Assembly: GCA_022266195.1 (NCBI GenBank)
Contig: WHVY01000002.1
Location: 15,329,001-15,393,000 of the forward strand
Source: Tetranychus cinnabarinus
Taxonomy: Eukaryota; Arthropoda; Arachnida; Trombidiformes; Tetranychidae
Reading direction: 5' to 3'
DNA: 64,000 bases
Shown here: positions 1 through 11,930 of the stretch, piece by piece
How the letters are laid out: each line of letters starts with the position of its first letter
Numbering within the stretch: position 1 is the stretch's first letter
Program-made: the position numbers and the translations under genes
Notes under the pieces: generated by a model
The model's input: only the letters and a program-made list of their open reading frames with translations
What the model was told of the DNA's origin: nothing
Databases searched by the model: none

Positions 1-44
1 TTGTTTTAAAATGTTTCTCGTAAAAGATGAAATGAATCAAATCA

Positions 45-160
45 ACTTTATTCATCATGGCTTTAGTCATTTGTTTCAACTTGTTTTACAACTTTGTTGT
101 CATAACAATAACAAAAGATAACCCGATGAAGCATCTTGAACTCTTAATCAGCATAAAACA
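45..160 (+). repeat. degenerate dispersed repeat, copy 1
   Basis: This segment resembles three others in the window (near 6535, 53815 and 61790). The shared part is a core like ACAATAATAATGCAAAATAA followed by CC and often CGATGA, preceded in some copies by a CTTTAGTCAT or CAAATCAACTTT-like stretch. It lies just before the 28S-like fragment. Copies are strongly diverged and no terminal repeats or target duplications are visible, so this could be an old transposon or SINE remnant or chance similarity in AT-rich DNA. Confidence 0.25.
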
Positions 161-249
161 GAAAAGTTGAACTTTGAGTAAAATCTCTGAAATGAACATT
201 CATTTTCAATTAAAATTTAGTCATCGGACTGCCCAGCGCACAGTATAAT

Positions 250-700
250 AAGTTCAGACAAGTAAGTTTTACTTTTCGAGTCATTCGAGGGATTACGACT
301 GAACGCTTCTAAGCCAAAATCTCGTCATTATACGATCCCGATACCGTTAAGTACTGAGTGTGGCCATAGGTAAAACTATGTTGGTGTAACCGATGTTTAC
401 CATATCCTTCAATGGACAGAAAGCATTCAGGTTTGGGTTGATAATATTGACAATAAGATTACACCGGCTATTCCGACCATAACGGATCAAACGGATTTAT
501 GTTGGTCTGTCTGAGTATAAAATGATCCGTAGACGGCCCAGAGCCTACCAGGGTGTAGTACTTAGTAGAGATGTAATCATACTACGATCTATTGAGGCTC
601 AGACTTTGACAGGAAGATTTGGGTTGATGTTAACATCAAATCGCCATTTCTGACCATAAATTCATTTTGGTCTACCTGAGTATGAAATGATCCTTAGATA
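250..700 (+). pseudogene. degenerate 28S rRNA 3'-end fragment (copy 1)
   Basis: The stretch beginning GGGATTACGACTGAACGC near 290 matches the highly conserved 28S rRNA segment before expansion segment D12. After a D12-like insert, AAATGATCCGTAGACG near 521 and GATCTATTGAGGCTCAG near 588 match the conserved end of 28S, where eukaryotes have AAACCATTCGTAGACG and GATCTATTGAAAGTCAG. Weaker similarity starts near 250 (GTTCAGACA). There are many substitutions and no 28S body upstream, so this is a dispersed rDNA fragment and not a working rRNA gene. The part after 618 repeats the D12-like part from 432. It could instead be a 28S-derived SINE, because a second copy exists in the window. Confidence 0.7.
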
Positions 701-3700
701 TTTCAAAATAACACTGATAAAGTTTACTATACTTCTAACTTTGAATCTTCAAAGGTGGACAGACATCATTTTTCCACGGTGGATGGAACGTGAAATAAAA
801 TCAACTTCGATTATTGGAGTAGTTTGACCTTTAGCCAGTCATTCTAATTACGTTTTGAGTCGATGGACATGGAAAATTATCGGATTTTATCGAACAAACT
901 TTCTCTGGAAATGAAAAATTTGGGCTTCGTTTGCTTCACATTTCTCATTTTTAAATTGTCTTCATTGATTTACCATTGTATTAGAAGATAATAATAGCAG
1001 ATGGAAAAGGTAAAAGGTAATATTTACCTTGGGTTAATTAATTTACTTTAAAGTTGTCTTTTGTTGACTAACATGAGAAAACATATGGAAAGGTATACAA
1101 ATAGATGGGTTGGATGATGAGTTGGAAGATGGCGAAAGGTTGTAATGAGTAAAGGTAAAAACAAGATTAAAGAAGATGATGATTGAGAGAGTGGAAAAAG
1201 AGGGTCGATTTAACCCGAGGTAATGAGTTAATTGTTTAGCTGATCATTTAGACAATTAATGTTCCAGTGTCAACATAGTCTTCAAAGTAATAACAAAATG
1301 TCAAAGAGACAAATAAAGTTGTGCAAGATGTGAATAAGTGCGCCAAATTAAAGTCAATATGTAAATGCACATCTAATCCAATTGCAGCCAACAAGAAGAG
1401 CAAGCCTGCTCCAAACCCAAAGGATAGACGCATTTTCCCAATTTACAATTTAAACCTTTTTTCTTGGAAAAAAAAACAGTAACCAGAGAAAAGCAAAAAA
1501 AAAGTTTGGACCAAAAGTAATGCACAAAAAAATGTAACATTTTCCATTTTTTAAGCTCATTTTGATAATGAACATCCCTGTGCTCTCTTCCCGTCACCCT
1601 TTCACCCTTCTCAACATTTTCCGTTGTTCAATTTTGCCAATTTACCAATTTCAATAGCCAAGAGACTTGTATTTGCATAGCAGCCAATAAGCGCACAAGT
1701 CAACTGTTTCCTGCAAGTTGGCTAAAGCCGGTTAAAATGTGATGCAGAGGATCGACCGATTGCCCATTAAAATTAGCTGTTCACTTGCTCATGTGAAATC
1801 GATGCATTGAACGCAAAATGAGTTAAAAATCTGTATCCATCTAATGGCCAATAATAATGAGCATTTTTCATCTTTCCTTTGCCTTCTTCTTGTGATGATA
1901 CTTTTCAAGATGATCATGTTAATATGTAAAGACTGTGATGCAGATTATATCTTTTAGCACCGCCATCCTCATCACCTTCAATGATTTTTGATGATGAAAA
2001 AAAGGAAGAAGACAAAGATGATGGAAAAAAGGAAGAAATGTGTAACAATTCATTGTTAAAGGATCGATTACTGAGAGAAGAAAAAATGTTTACTCTCACT
2101 TTCATTTTTTTGTTTTCCTTCTTTTCTTCTTCTCTTCACTCCAATACTAACTTTCATTTACTTTCTCATCAAAATTCATCTTCTTTCTCTCTCCTTATTT
2201 GTGCTTGCTGTTTATGTTATCCTCTTGTCTCATCATCAGCCTCATCCCTTCACCTCCCTCTTTACTCTCTTTTTAACCTAAAAAATAATCTCTTTTTTTG
2301 AGGGCTTTTTTGTCTCTTTTTTGTGATCCTTTCAAAGAGCAAAGAGAAGAAGAAAAAACTTTCATTGTTTCCATCATTCAACTTACCCTTGCCCTTTATT
2401 TGTGATGATGCTATTTGTTATCCTCATTACCTTATCATCTCCATCATCATCCTCATCTGCATCTCTTTTCCCATTTCACTCATTCTCATCATCATCCTCA
2501 TCATCACTTGAGGAATAAAGTATTCAACTATAATTGGCCATTTCTTTGCTTTCTTTTACAACTTTTTGTTCCCTTTTTTTATCATTTTTATCCTCATCTT
2601 TGATTCTTCTTCTTCTTTGTCTTCATTCTTCTCCGCCATCTTGTTAGATTACATTAGAGATTCAATTTTTATCCCGTAAATGACAAAACAGCAAAAGGCT
2701 TGGATCTTAATGACGATCAACAATCACATCTTCTCATCAAATCTTCATCATCTTCCTTTCTTCTTCCTCTTCCTTCATCACCAATCTGACACTATTTTCA
2801 TCAAACCTTATTTGTTATTGAAATGAGTTGTTCATTAAGATCATTGCCATGAAGAGCAAAAAAATTGTCAACTCAAACCAAACAAACTAAATGATTTTCA
2901 TCTTGAAAAAGAAGACAATTTTCATCATTTTTCTCACAAACTCACAGTGCAATGCAAAAGATTGAAACAAAAAGCTGATAATGAAGCAAACATTAGTTGC
3001 AATAATGAGCAGTTTATCAGTCAAATTGGTAAACTTTGATTTGCAACTGAATAATGATTTACATTTTTGCAATTGAAAATTTCCAGGTAAATGGAAATAT
3101 TGAAACTGAAAAGATTCTTTCAACATCAATCATGTTCAGCATGAAACGGTAGCTCAACAGTTGATGTTGAGTTTCATGATCATGATAAATTCATTTTACT
3201 GGATAAACATAAGCCGGATGTGAGTGATTCTGATTTGCGTTTATATGAACAAGAAGCTCAAGAATGATCATTTCCAATTGTAAACAGTTTACAAGTTTGC
3301 ATGATATTAAAGATTATATTGAAAGACCAAAATTGAATATCATTTCTTTTTCTTGTTGCTCTTCATCTTCATCTTGAAACAACTTTATCCTTACCATTTA
3401 CACTTATAAAATCATTTTACATCCTTTTTTGATGGCTTATCAAATTATGAGTTTTCACTATTTTCTTGTATTTTTGCATTCAATCTCTTTCCAACTTCTG
3501 ATAAGGTCGTGATCGTCAACATAACGATAACTATCATGAGATGATGGCGATGATCAACTTGATCATGTTACCTTGAATCACTTTTTATTATTATTAGCAT
3601 TTTTGTTATCACAGAGTCACGATTGAGACAAATAATGGAAATGATAAAAGAAAAATTTTTGTTGTTCTCTTCTCTCAGTTTTTTAATCTTTTTTCTTTCT

Positions 3701-6700
3701 TTTTTCCTTTTCTTTCGCCATTCATTCCGTTTCAGTTAATTAATAGTTTCACCGAATCTGCATATTGACTGAGAAAATACATTATTCAAGTTCAATGGCA
3801 TTTTCATGTTCATTTAAATGGAAAACTCATTTAATCGCTTTGTCATGAATTTAGTTTCCACTCAACTTTTAGTTTCGATTTTTTTGTCTTGCAAATTCAA
3901 TTAATCAGACTGAATCAGATGGTCAGTTTAATGAGCAATAAAAGTAAAGCAAAATGGAAAAATTCCGATTTTTGTAAATTCCAAGTTTCATTGAACTAGC
4001 CATGAAGACTATCGTTGTTGCAATTATCTGTTGATTAAATCAAGTTCATTTTTAGTTTCGTCTGAAAAGTTGAATTCATTTTGTTAATGATTTTTGTTCA
4101 TTGTCCTAATGAGTCTTAAGAGCGAAATGGGAAATGCTGAAACCAAGATCATAACTCATATTGTATTGATGAATTTCATTAGCTTTTTTTACCTGATTAA
4201 GATGAATTGAACTTGCTAATAGGCGAAGGGTAAAGAAAAGAAAAGGAGTAAAAAAGTTCTGGTTTGATAATCATGATAACAATAATAATAGTTGATAATG
4301 ATAACAATGAGACAGAAATAATAAATTTTAAGGTTAAATGGTTCAACTCATTAAGAAACAACGAAAACCTTTTAAGAAATAATATAAAGAAGACAAAGAA
4401 AATGAAGAAAATGATTACGATGAAGAGAAGAAGGAAGATGAAGAGGAAAACAATCACATTTGGTGAGTTGGAAGAATCGTTGTAATCATTAAATTGATAA
4501 ACTTGTTTGCAGCTCTTTCAGTTGCTCATCAATTAACTGGATTAAAAAACAAAAGGACAATGAATATAGTGTCGATGATTATCATGAGTCTAATGATGAG
4601 AGTGAAGATGATGGGAAGACAGGGAAGGAGGTGGTCGGTGGGGAGGGTTTAATGAAAGAACAAAAGGGGAGAGGAGAAGAAGAGAGAAGACGAAAGGAGG
4701 AGTTTACCAGGGAGATGATGAGGTATAATTGGCAGGGTTCATTAAAAAAGACTTGGTAAGTGAGAGGTTGAGAGTAAATTAGATGATGATAATGATGAGA
4801 AAAGGTAATGAAACTGGGGAGGAGAAACGGGATAACTTTACTCTGTGTGTGTCTTAATGAACTTCTCTTCCACCTCCCACTTTTATCTTTCAAATTGAAG
4901 GTGTTTTTCTTAATTTGATTGGTTAAGGGAAACTGGCAAATGAGGAAAGAGTTGATTCAATGATCATCATGAGAGAGAGAGAGACTGAGAGAGAAGTGCA
5001 AATGAAATTAACAAATCAAATCTTGTAACATCACAGTCTGATGAATTTAGCATCATTATCTGATTAAGAGAGAGAGAGCAAAAAGTGGTTACTCTTTGCC
5101 AAGATTAATGTTCAACTAAATTATGATGAAATTAATGAATTTTGCTTCTTCTTTCATGTTTATTCATTATGTATGTTGGTTTTGTGAAGAAGAGTCTCTT
5201 TCTCCTTCTCTCTGTGGTTTCTCTTTGGTCATCTTTTTTCCCTCTCTTCTCTCACTTTTGGTTTTGACCCAAAACTGTGGCCTAATTTTTCCCCATTTAT
5301 CTTCATTTTCTTGTTTTTCAATTATTTTATTTCTCACTTGCAACATTAAAAGCATTCAATTGATGGTCAATCAAAAAAAGATTTGCCCATTTTGAGCGGC
5401 GATCAATGTTGCCAAGTTTTGCCAGTTTTAATGCGCAAAGTAACCACTCAAGTTATTAATGCATTTTACAAAATTGGTATAATTACAAGGGTTAAAAACA
5501 AGCCGATGGTGCTCTGAAACTCTTAATTGATAGTCATGAGGCCGATTAAGTATAGAAATTAAAGGTTTTTGTATTCAATTTACATTTTGTTGAAGGTCTA
5601 GGCCGTTTCTCGGGAAACCTAAATATTCAAGATACTTCACAAGTTGAACTGATCATCAGCGTTTGATTTTGATGGGATCAGAGTTGTGATCTTTTGTGTA
5701 AACCGTTGATAATTCTAACAAGCTCAACAAAAAGTCTCAAAAATATGAGCACAGACAATGAAAGCTATTTTTCTGGTGAAAATTCTTTAACATTTTTTAA
5801 CATTATGAGTTTTTCAGCTACCAGAGTCGAAACAGTATAAATTTAAGATCTTGTTTGCCGACTAAACACTTTTATAAAAGTTGGATAGAGAACTGTGGAC
5901 TTATTGACAAATACAAGATTGGAGGCTACATGAATCAAGGAACTGATTTTTGGGTTACGCAAAGTCTTAAAAGAAGCACATGATGAGGGGAAGTTTATAT
6001 GAACTACGTAAACTGACGATTAAGAAGGTGACTTTGAACGAAAAAGACAAGTAAACTTGTGCGTCGGGCTGTGTCTTTTGTCTTTGCTTTTGTACTCTCG
6101 TCTAATCTCGATGATGTTAGTTAAGTTATCAATGAGTATAAGCTATTGGCTTGAAAGCTGATTGCAGAGTTTAATGTTTTCCCCTTAAAATGTTTCAATA
6201 GCTCATAAGATCTTGAGTAGAGTTTGGTTTGGGTTTCGGAATCGATAATTTATCTTGAATAGATTATCGATAAATTGGTGACGGTTTCACTATTTCAATC
6301 CTAATAGATACTTGGAGGGTCTTTTTCAAAAGATTTACAGAAGACGTTGATATGATGTTGCGTAGCTTTTTGAGATGTCGATGTCGATGACGTCGATGTA
6401 AACGTATTCGTAAACGTAATACATTTCGATTTTCAGTTTCTATGATTTACGATATTTTTACGGCAAAGTTCAAAACGCCTAATCAAATCCTGTAGTTTGA
6501 CTGAAAAGCAAAGCAAAAATGTTCAAATCAAATAAACTTTTGTGATCACATTGACAATTAATCATCATTTTGCTAGTTGCTTCACGACTTTGATTACTTT
6601 GTCACAATAATAATGCAAAATAACCCGATGACGTTGATGAACCTCTGAACAAGCCCAAGCTAAACCTGTGAGTCAACCTGCACGCTTATCAACTTATACT

Positions 6701-9700
6701 CAACCAATATTTGATTTTATCAAAGTAAATGAAAAAAGTTCCAAATCACCAAATGATTATCTCAAGGTTAATGACAATTTATACTTTACCTTGTTAATCA
6801 AATTAAACAACATTAACAATAATGACAATTAACCAATCGAAATGAATAAATGCAAATTAACAAAGTGGACATTTGATGGACATTCAATTTGTTAATTTGT
6901 TGTTACTCTCTCATCATCTACCAACCAAATGAACGAAACGAAAACATTTTTTTTCTGTATTCTGTAAATGAAATTACCTAAAGCAAATTACAGTTCCAAT
7001 TACTATTATTATTATCATTATTATCATCATTATTAATAACTAATTGTTGTACTTTACCTGATTACACAAGGCATAAATCATTTACTAACAATCAACTTAT
7101 TATCAAGTCACGTCAAGGTAAAGGCTCTAATGATAACTTTTGTCTCCACTTTCCTCGTTTAACCTTACAAGCGTGAGTAAGACCAAGATGAAGATGGCGA
7201 AGATGGCGAGTTATTGATGGCGAAGCAACAAAAAAAGTTGATTATTATTACAATAAATTAGTCTCTTTCAAGATGATATTTAACCAATCAAAAAGGGAAA
7301 CATATTGTTCTGTTATCAACAATCAGTCAATGAAGGTTATTGCAATTAATAATCAAAAAGCGTTATTAAAGCTTTTAATCATAACTTATCTCTCAATCAA
7401 ACTAATAACAATAATGTATAATAATAATCATTTATTGATTGATGTTATTTAATTTCAGATTTTTCTTCTTCTTCTTCTTCTTCCTTCTTGTTCTCAATAT
7501 TTTTCCTGTTGACTTTATTATCAACATTTTGCTGGTTGATTGGTTAGTTAGTTAATTAACTTGCCTGAAAAGGATATTTGTTGATATGTCATGATTTACA
7601 AAATGAAACCACTTAAGACTAATTTTGATCAATTAACTGAGGAAAGATGGCGAACAAGGCTCAACTTTTTGTTCAGTTAATGAATATGACTTTTATCATG
7701 GAACAAGGATTTATTAATAAAGTGATGTCGAAAGGATGGTGAAAGAATCAAGATAATTGAGTGTATGCAGAAAAAGATGATGATCGTTAGTTGTGGTTCA
7801 GATTGCAATTGGATAAATGGAGTTAATTGAGACCAAATGAGATGCAGTGAGAAGAATGATGAGGATGAAGGCGAAGGTATAATTCAGAGAGAATTGTATT
7901 AATGGAATAAATAGGTAAAATGATGAGAGGAGAAGATGCAAACAAGACAATGAGGATGAGGGAAGAGAGAGAGAGAATGGAAGATGAAAATGATGAGATT
8001 GATTTGATGAAAGATCCTGGAACGAGAACAAAAGGTGACTATTGTAAGGTAGAGAAGAGGGAAAAATAAAAAAAAGCATGAAGATGACATGATAGGATCA
8101 GAGATCAAATGAGTGAAAGTGAATGTTGAAAAGGAAAATAAGAAGAAAAAGAAAATGAAGGGAAGAGAAGAGAAAAAGATGTTGCTAAGTTGGATGATAA
8201 GTTAAGGTGATGATAAGACATAAAAATGATGATCATCATGAGCAATGTTAACATGAAGAGTAACAGATGAAAATGGTAACAAAAAATGACGAGAGTCTCG
8301 TCATTATCCTCATTTGTTGTATTAAAATATCAAACACTAAAGATGAGGCCAATTGCTAATTTACATGATATTTGTATTCATTCAAAGGCTGATCGAGTTA
8401 ACAAGTCCAAACCAAGAGTAACAAGTTGATTGACAGTCAAGAGAAGATGATCATTCTTCTTCTTTATCGTCGCCATATTATTCATTGTTCAATGTTTGCT
8501 GCGTTTCAAGCCATCCCTTTAGCTTGAATACATTTGCTCAAGTTGAACGATGGAACATTCAAAAACTGGAAATCCAGACGATTTAGATTTAAAACAAAAT
8601 AAAGACATTTCTATGTCTTTCACCATCGACTTTTTCACATTCTCTAGTTGAATGAAACTCGATTAGAGCTGAGCTTGAATCCCATATCGACAATAGACAA
8701 AGCTGAACAAGGCTAAGGCTGAAGATCGAGTTAAAAATCCATAAAAATTGAGTCGGAATCATTGAAAAATCTGTAGAAAAGGTTCAAAGTTTGAATGAAA
8801 ATGATAACCGAAATCAAGTGTTGAATCTTTTTTGCGAAGATGAGTTGAATTGTTGGAGAAAAATGAAATGCTCTTGATGATGAATCTTGTTTCAGTCTAT
8901 CTAATGACAGCTATTAAAAGGTCAGAGAAAGTGTCGAATTTTGAACATGAAAAAATCTCGAGACTAATTTAGAAACTCGTCAATTAATTTTCGCTTGTTT
9001 GACTTTTCTGATAATGAATCGTGTTAATAACTCATGATGAATCTTTCCTTCATCAATAAAAAATTCACAGTCCTTGATGAGAGACAGGAAAAGATTAGAA
9101 AAGCCTTTGAATTTTGTGTACGAAAAAATCTTGACCTTAATTCCGATTTTGTCGATTATGTCGAGTTTCTTTGTCTTTTCGGTTTGTATCCAAATTTTAA
9201 AAACTAGATTCTCATGAAAAAATGTAAGCTTTTGCCGCAAATCCATTTGAATGTCAATTTTGTCGAAAATGAAAAATTATTTCATTATTATTGTAATTAT
9301 ATTTCACTTCACTTCTCTCGATCATTTATGGCAACGCATTTGGCATATTTTTTGTTTCCTCTCTTGTTCAAGTTAATGTTGCCTTTGAAAATGTTTGAAT
9401 AAGTTTATAGCAATGGTTTGACAGACACAAATTTAGGTCAAAAACAGATCAAATAAAGGACAGAAACTGGATCCAATAGATATTGTTAAGTCTCGTGTCA
9501 ATGGTTTGATCAGTCTTAATTTGATTTTGCATTCAATCTCTTTATCTTCATCAACATCCTTTATCCATTTCAACTTCTCCTTCCATCATCTTTTCATCTC
9601 TATTTTGCATCTTTTTTCTTCTTCTGCCCACCATTGATTCGGTAAACAACCGCCAATCCAAACACATATCAATGATAATCAAGTTGATGCAACTGGATCG

Positions 9701-11489
9701 ATAGCTGGCCATGAAATGGACAAAAATTGAGCATTCTGTGCATTCACTTGAAACACTAAGTTAATTGTCGAGCGACAAATTAACCCTCTAAATGTCGAGT
9801 GCAACTCTTGTCTCAAAAATGACCAAGATTCGATGTTGGGCCAAGACATGAGAAATCTGGTGATTTCCAAACAACAATTGTTATGAGAAGAAACATGAAG
9901 ATAATGATGAAAATGATGAAGAGTAATAAGAGGATGAAGAAGCGTGAAGAAACCAACAACTTGTATAACCTTGTCTGTAACTTGACTGAGCTTTTCCAAT
10001 CCCAATGTGTTGAACCCCAAAAGGAGAGAGAAAAAAAAGAAACAATAAAATGGAGAAAAAAAAAGTTCTGACGACTAATCATGTAGACTATTCATTGATT
10101 GTGGCATTGACCTTGACAAACACACAAACAAACATCAATAACAAAAATAATAATAGGTAATATCATAACTCTTGGAAACTCCTTTCAACTATTTAACAAG
10201 TTTACCTTTACAGGTGACCACCATGAGTGTGATTACTTCCGATGTTGAGCATTTGCCTTTTGCCGTTTACATTACTTTTTGACTCTTTATCAGCTTGACT
10301 CATGAATCAATTTTTGCATGAAATTTATTCAGACTTTAGATTTTTCAATTTTCTCTTTTTATCCAACTTTTTTCATTAGCTTTCCGTTAAAACAATTGTC
10401 GGCAAAGTGATGCTAAATCAGTTGAGTGACATTAACGGTGCTCAAAGTATCTTGTAACTGTTGAGTGAGAAAAGTGTTCAAAAGCTTTTCAATCTTCAAC
10501 TTGTTCATCTTCATGTGATGAATACATTTGTCATCACCCACTCTTGCGTCCACATGACAACCTTGTTTACGTTCGCGTTTCCCTTTTCTCCACTTTTCTG
10601 AACCTTAAGCGAGTGAGAAAAACACCGGAAAAACTGGTTAATAACGTATAATTATTTGTTATCAACATTACTATTAACTTTGTAACTCTCCCTTTGGATG
10701 ACATTAACACGTGCTTCATAAGAAATGGTTATTTGCATAACAATGCCATCATTTTGGATGATTGATAGTGTTGAGCGTGAAGAGAAACGAGTTAAAAATT
10801 CAAGTTCAAGTAAAGAAAGGAAAAGGTTACAATTTTTTTACTTCAATTCAATATTCTTTATTCAATAATGATAAGTAAACATGTTTAATAACAAAATTAT
10901 TGACCTTCAATAATCACTTTTTTACTATTTATTATTGTCTCATTAGTGATGTAAAATTTCAACCCTTTTCGTGTTTTAATCAATTGTTGGGGAAAAGATT
11001 GAAAGCAAATGATTGTGTTAATGTTTTTTTTCAAATGTTTATAGTCAATAGATTTGAAGCGAGCTTAGAGAGCATAAAATGGTTTGTTGTTTCAAGTCTA
11101 GTCACTTGATCGCTCTGATAACGTCAAATTGTCAACTTTGTGAATCAATAGCCGTGATAAACTAACATGAATTTACAGTCGGTATCATTACTGGAAGCTT
11201 ATGAGCAATTTAATTTAGCAATGGCCAAGAAGCTTTTGTTACAATGAAAAATGGTTCGATCGGCATTTCAATCTCCGGTCCCTCTGAGGAACTAGTTCAG
11301 CTCATGTCTTTCAAGTCAAGATTGTTTAACTTTAAGTTTCAAGAAAAGTACTTACAAATGCAGAGATTAAAACTTACAATATCGATGAAGAAATCAATAT
11401 GAATGTAACGAAAAATATCGATACACCACAGCACTTAGTTACAAAAATCTTTGAAAAAATCTGATCAGGTATATATTCTGACAGATCAA
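701..11489. other. non-coding region between the two 28S-like fragments
   Basis: About 10.8 kb with no gene I can support. It alternates between pyrimidine-rich stretches (for example 2100-2780), purine-rich stretches (7740-8280), GAT/ATC and GAA/TTC simple repeats, and more complex AT-rich DNA with some CpG (about 1630-1820, 5440-6700 and 8500-9250). The longest ATG-started ORFs are near 110 codons, low-complexity, and show no recognisable domain. Local curiosities are a GA run near 4971-4995, two CGATAA-type sites at 6240-6272 (one an exact TATCGATA), and a short CpG-rich repeat at 6375-6421. Confidence 0.6.
6535..6650 (+). repeat. degenerate dispersed repeat, copy 2
   Basis: This copy has the clearest form of the shared core, AATAATGCAAAATAACCCGA followed by TGA near 6608-6631. 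It resembles the segments near 45, 53815 and 61790. No termini can be defined. Confidence 0.25.
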
Positions 11490-11930
11490 CCCAAATCTTC
11501 CTATCAAAGTCTGAGGCTCAATAAGTTATGATAACATCTCTACTAAGTACAGCAACCTGCCAGGCTCTTGGATCGTCTATGGGTCGTTTTATACTCAAGC
11601 AGGCCAAAATAAATTTGTTTTAAATTTATGGTTGAAAAGTCGGTTTTATGTTATGATCACCCAAACCTGAATGGTTTCTCTCCATTAAAGGGTATGGTAA
11701 ATATTGGTTACACCAACATAGTTTTACCTATGGCCACACTGAGTACTTAGCGGTATCGGGATCGTATAATGACGAGATTCTGGCTTAGACGCGTTCAGTC
11801 ATAATCCCTCGAAAAGCTTGAAGCTCGGTTCCTCTCGCATAGAGAAGGATTTCTTTTGCAACGACAAGCCTTCAGTAGGTAAAACCAACCTGTCTCATGA
11901 AAAAACTCTGCCTGCTATTAAAGTCAGATC
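11490..11930 (-). pseudogene. degenerate 28S rRNA 3'-end fragment (copy 2)
   Basis: Read on the minus strand, this contains TGAGACAGGTTGGTTTTACC near 11900, then a remnant of the sarcin-ricin loop region (GCGAGAGGAACC near 11835; normal 28S has ACGAGAGGAACC), then GGGATTATGACTGAACGCG near 11800. A D12-like segment and the 28S end (CTCAGACTTTGATAGGAAGA) follow, down to about 11492. It extends further 5' in the 28S than copy 1 and has many substitutions, so it is a pseudogene. The D12-like sequence shared with copy 1 includes AGTGTGGCCATAGGTAAAAC. Confidence 0.75.

Noticed and set aside
1248..1433. Minus-strand 61-codon ORF with a hydrophobic start (RLSFGFGAGLLFLLAAIG)
   Set aside because: It looks slightly protein-like, but the length is within chance, no family is recognised, and no supporting splice sites or neighbouring exons are visible.
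5490..5660. Possible further rRNA-like stretch with a small GTTTC-GGAAAC hairpin
   Set aside because: I could not match it to any conserved 18S or 28S segment, unlike the two accepted fragments.
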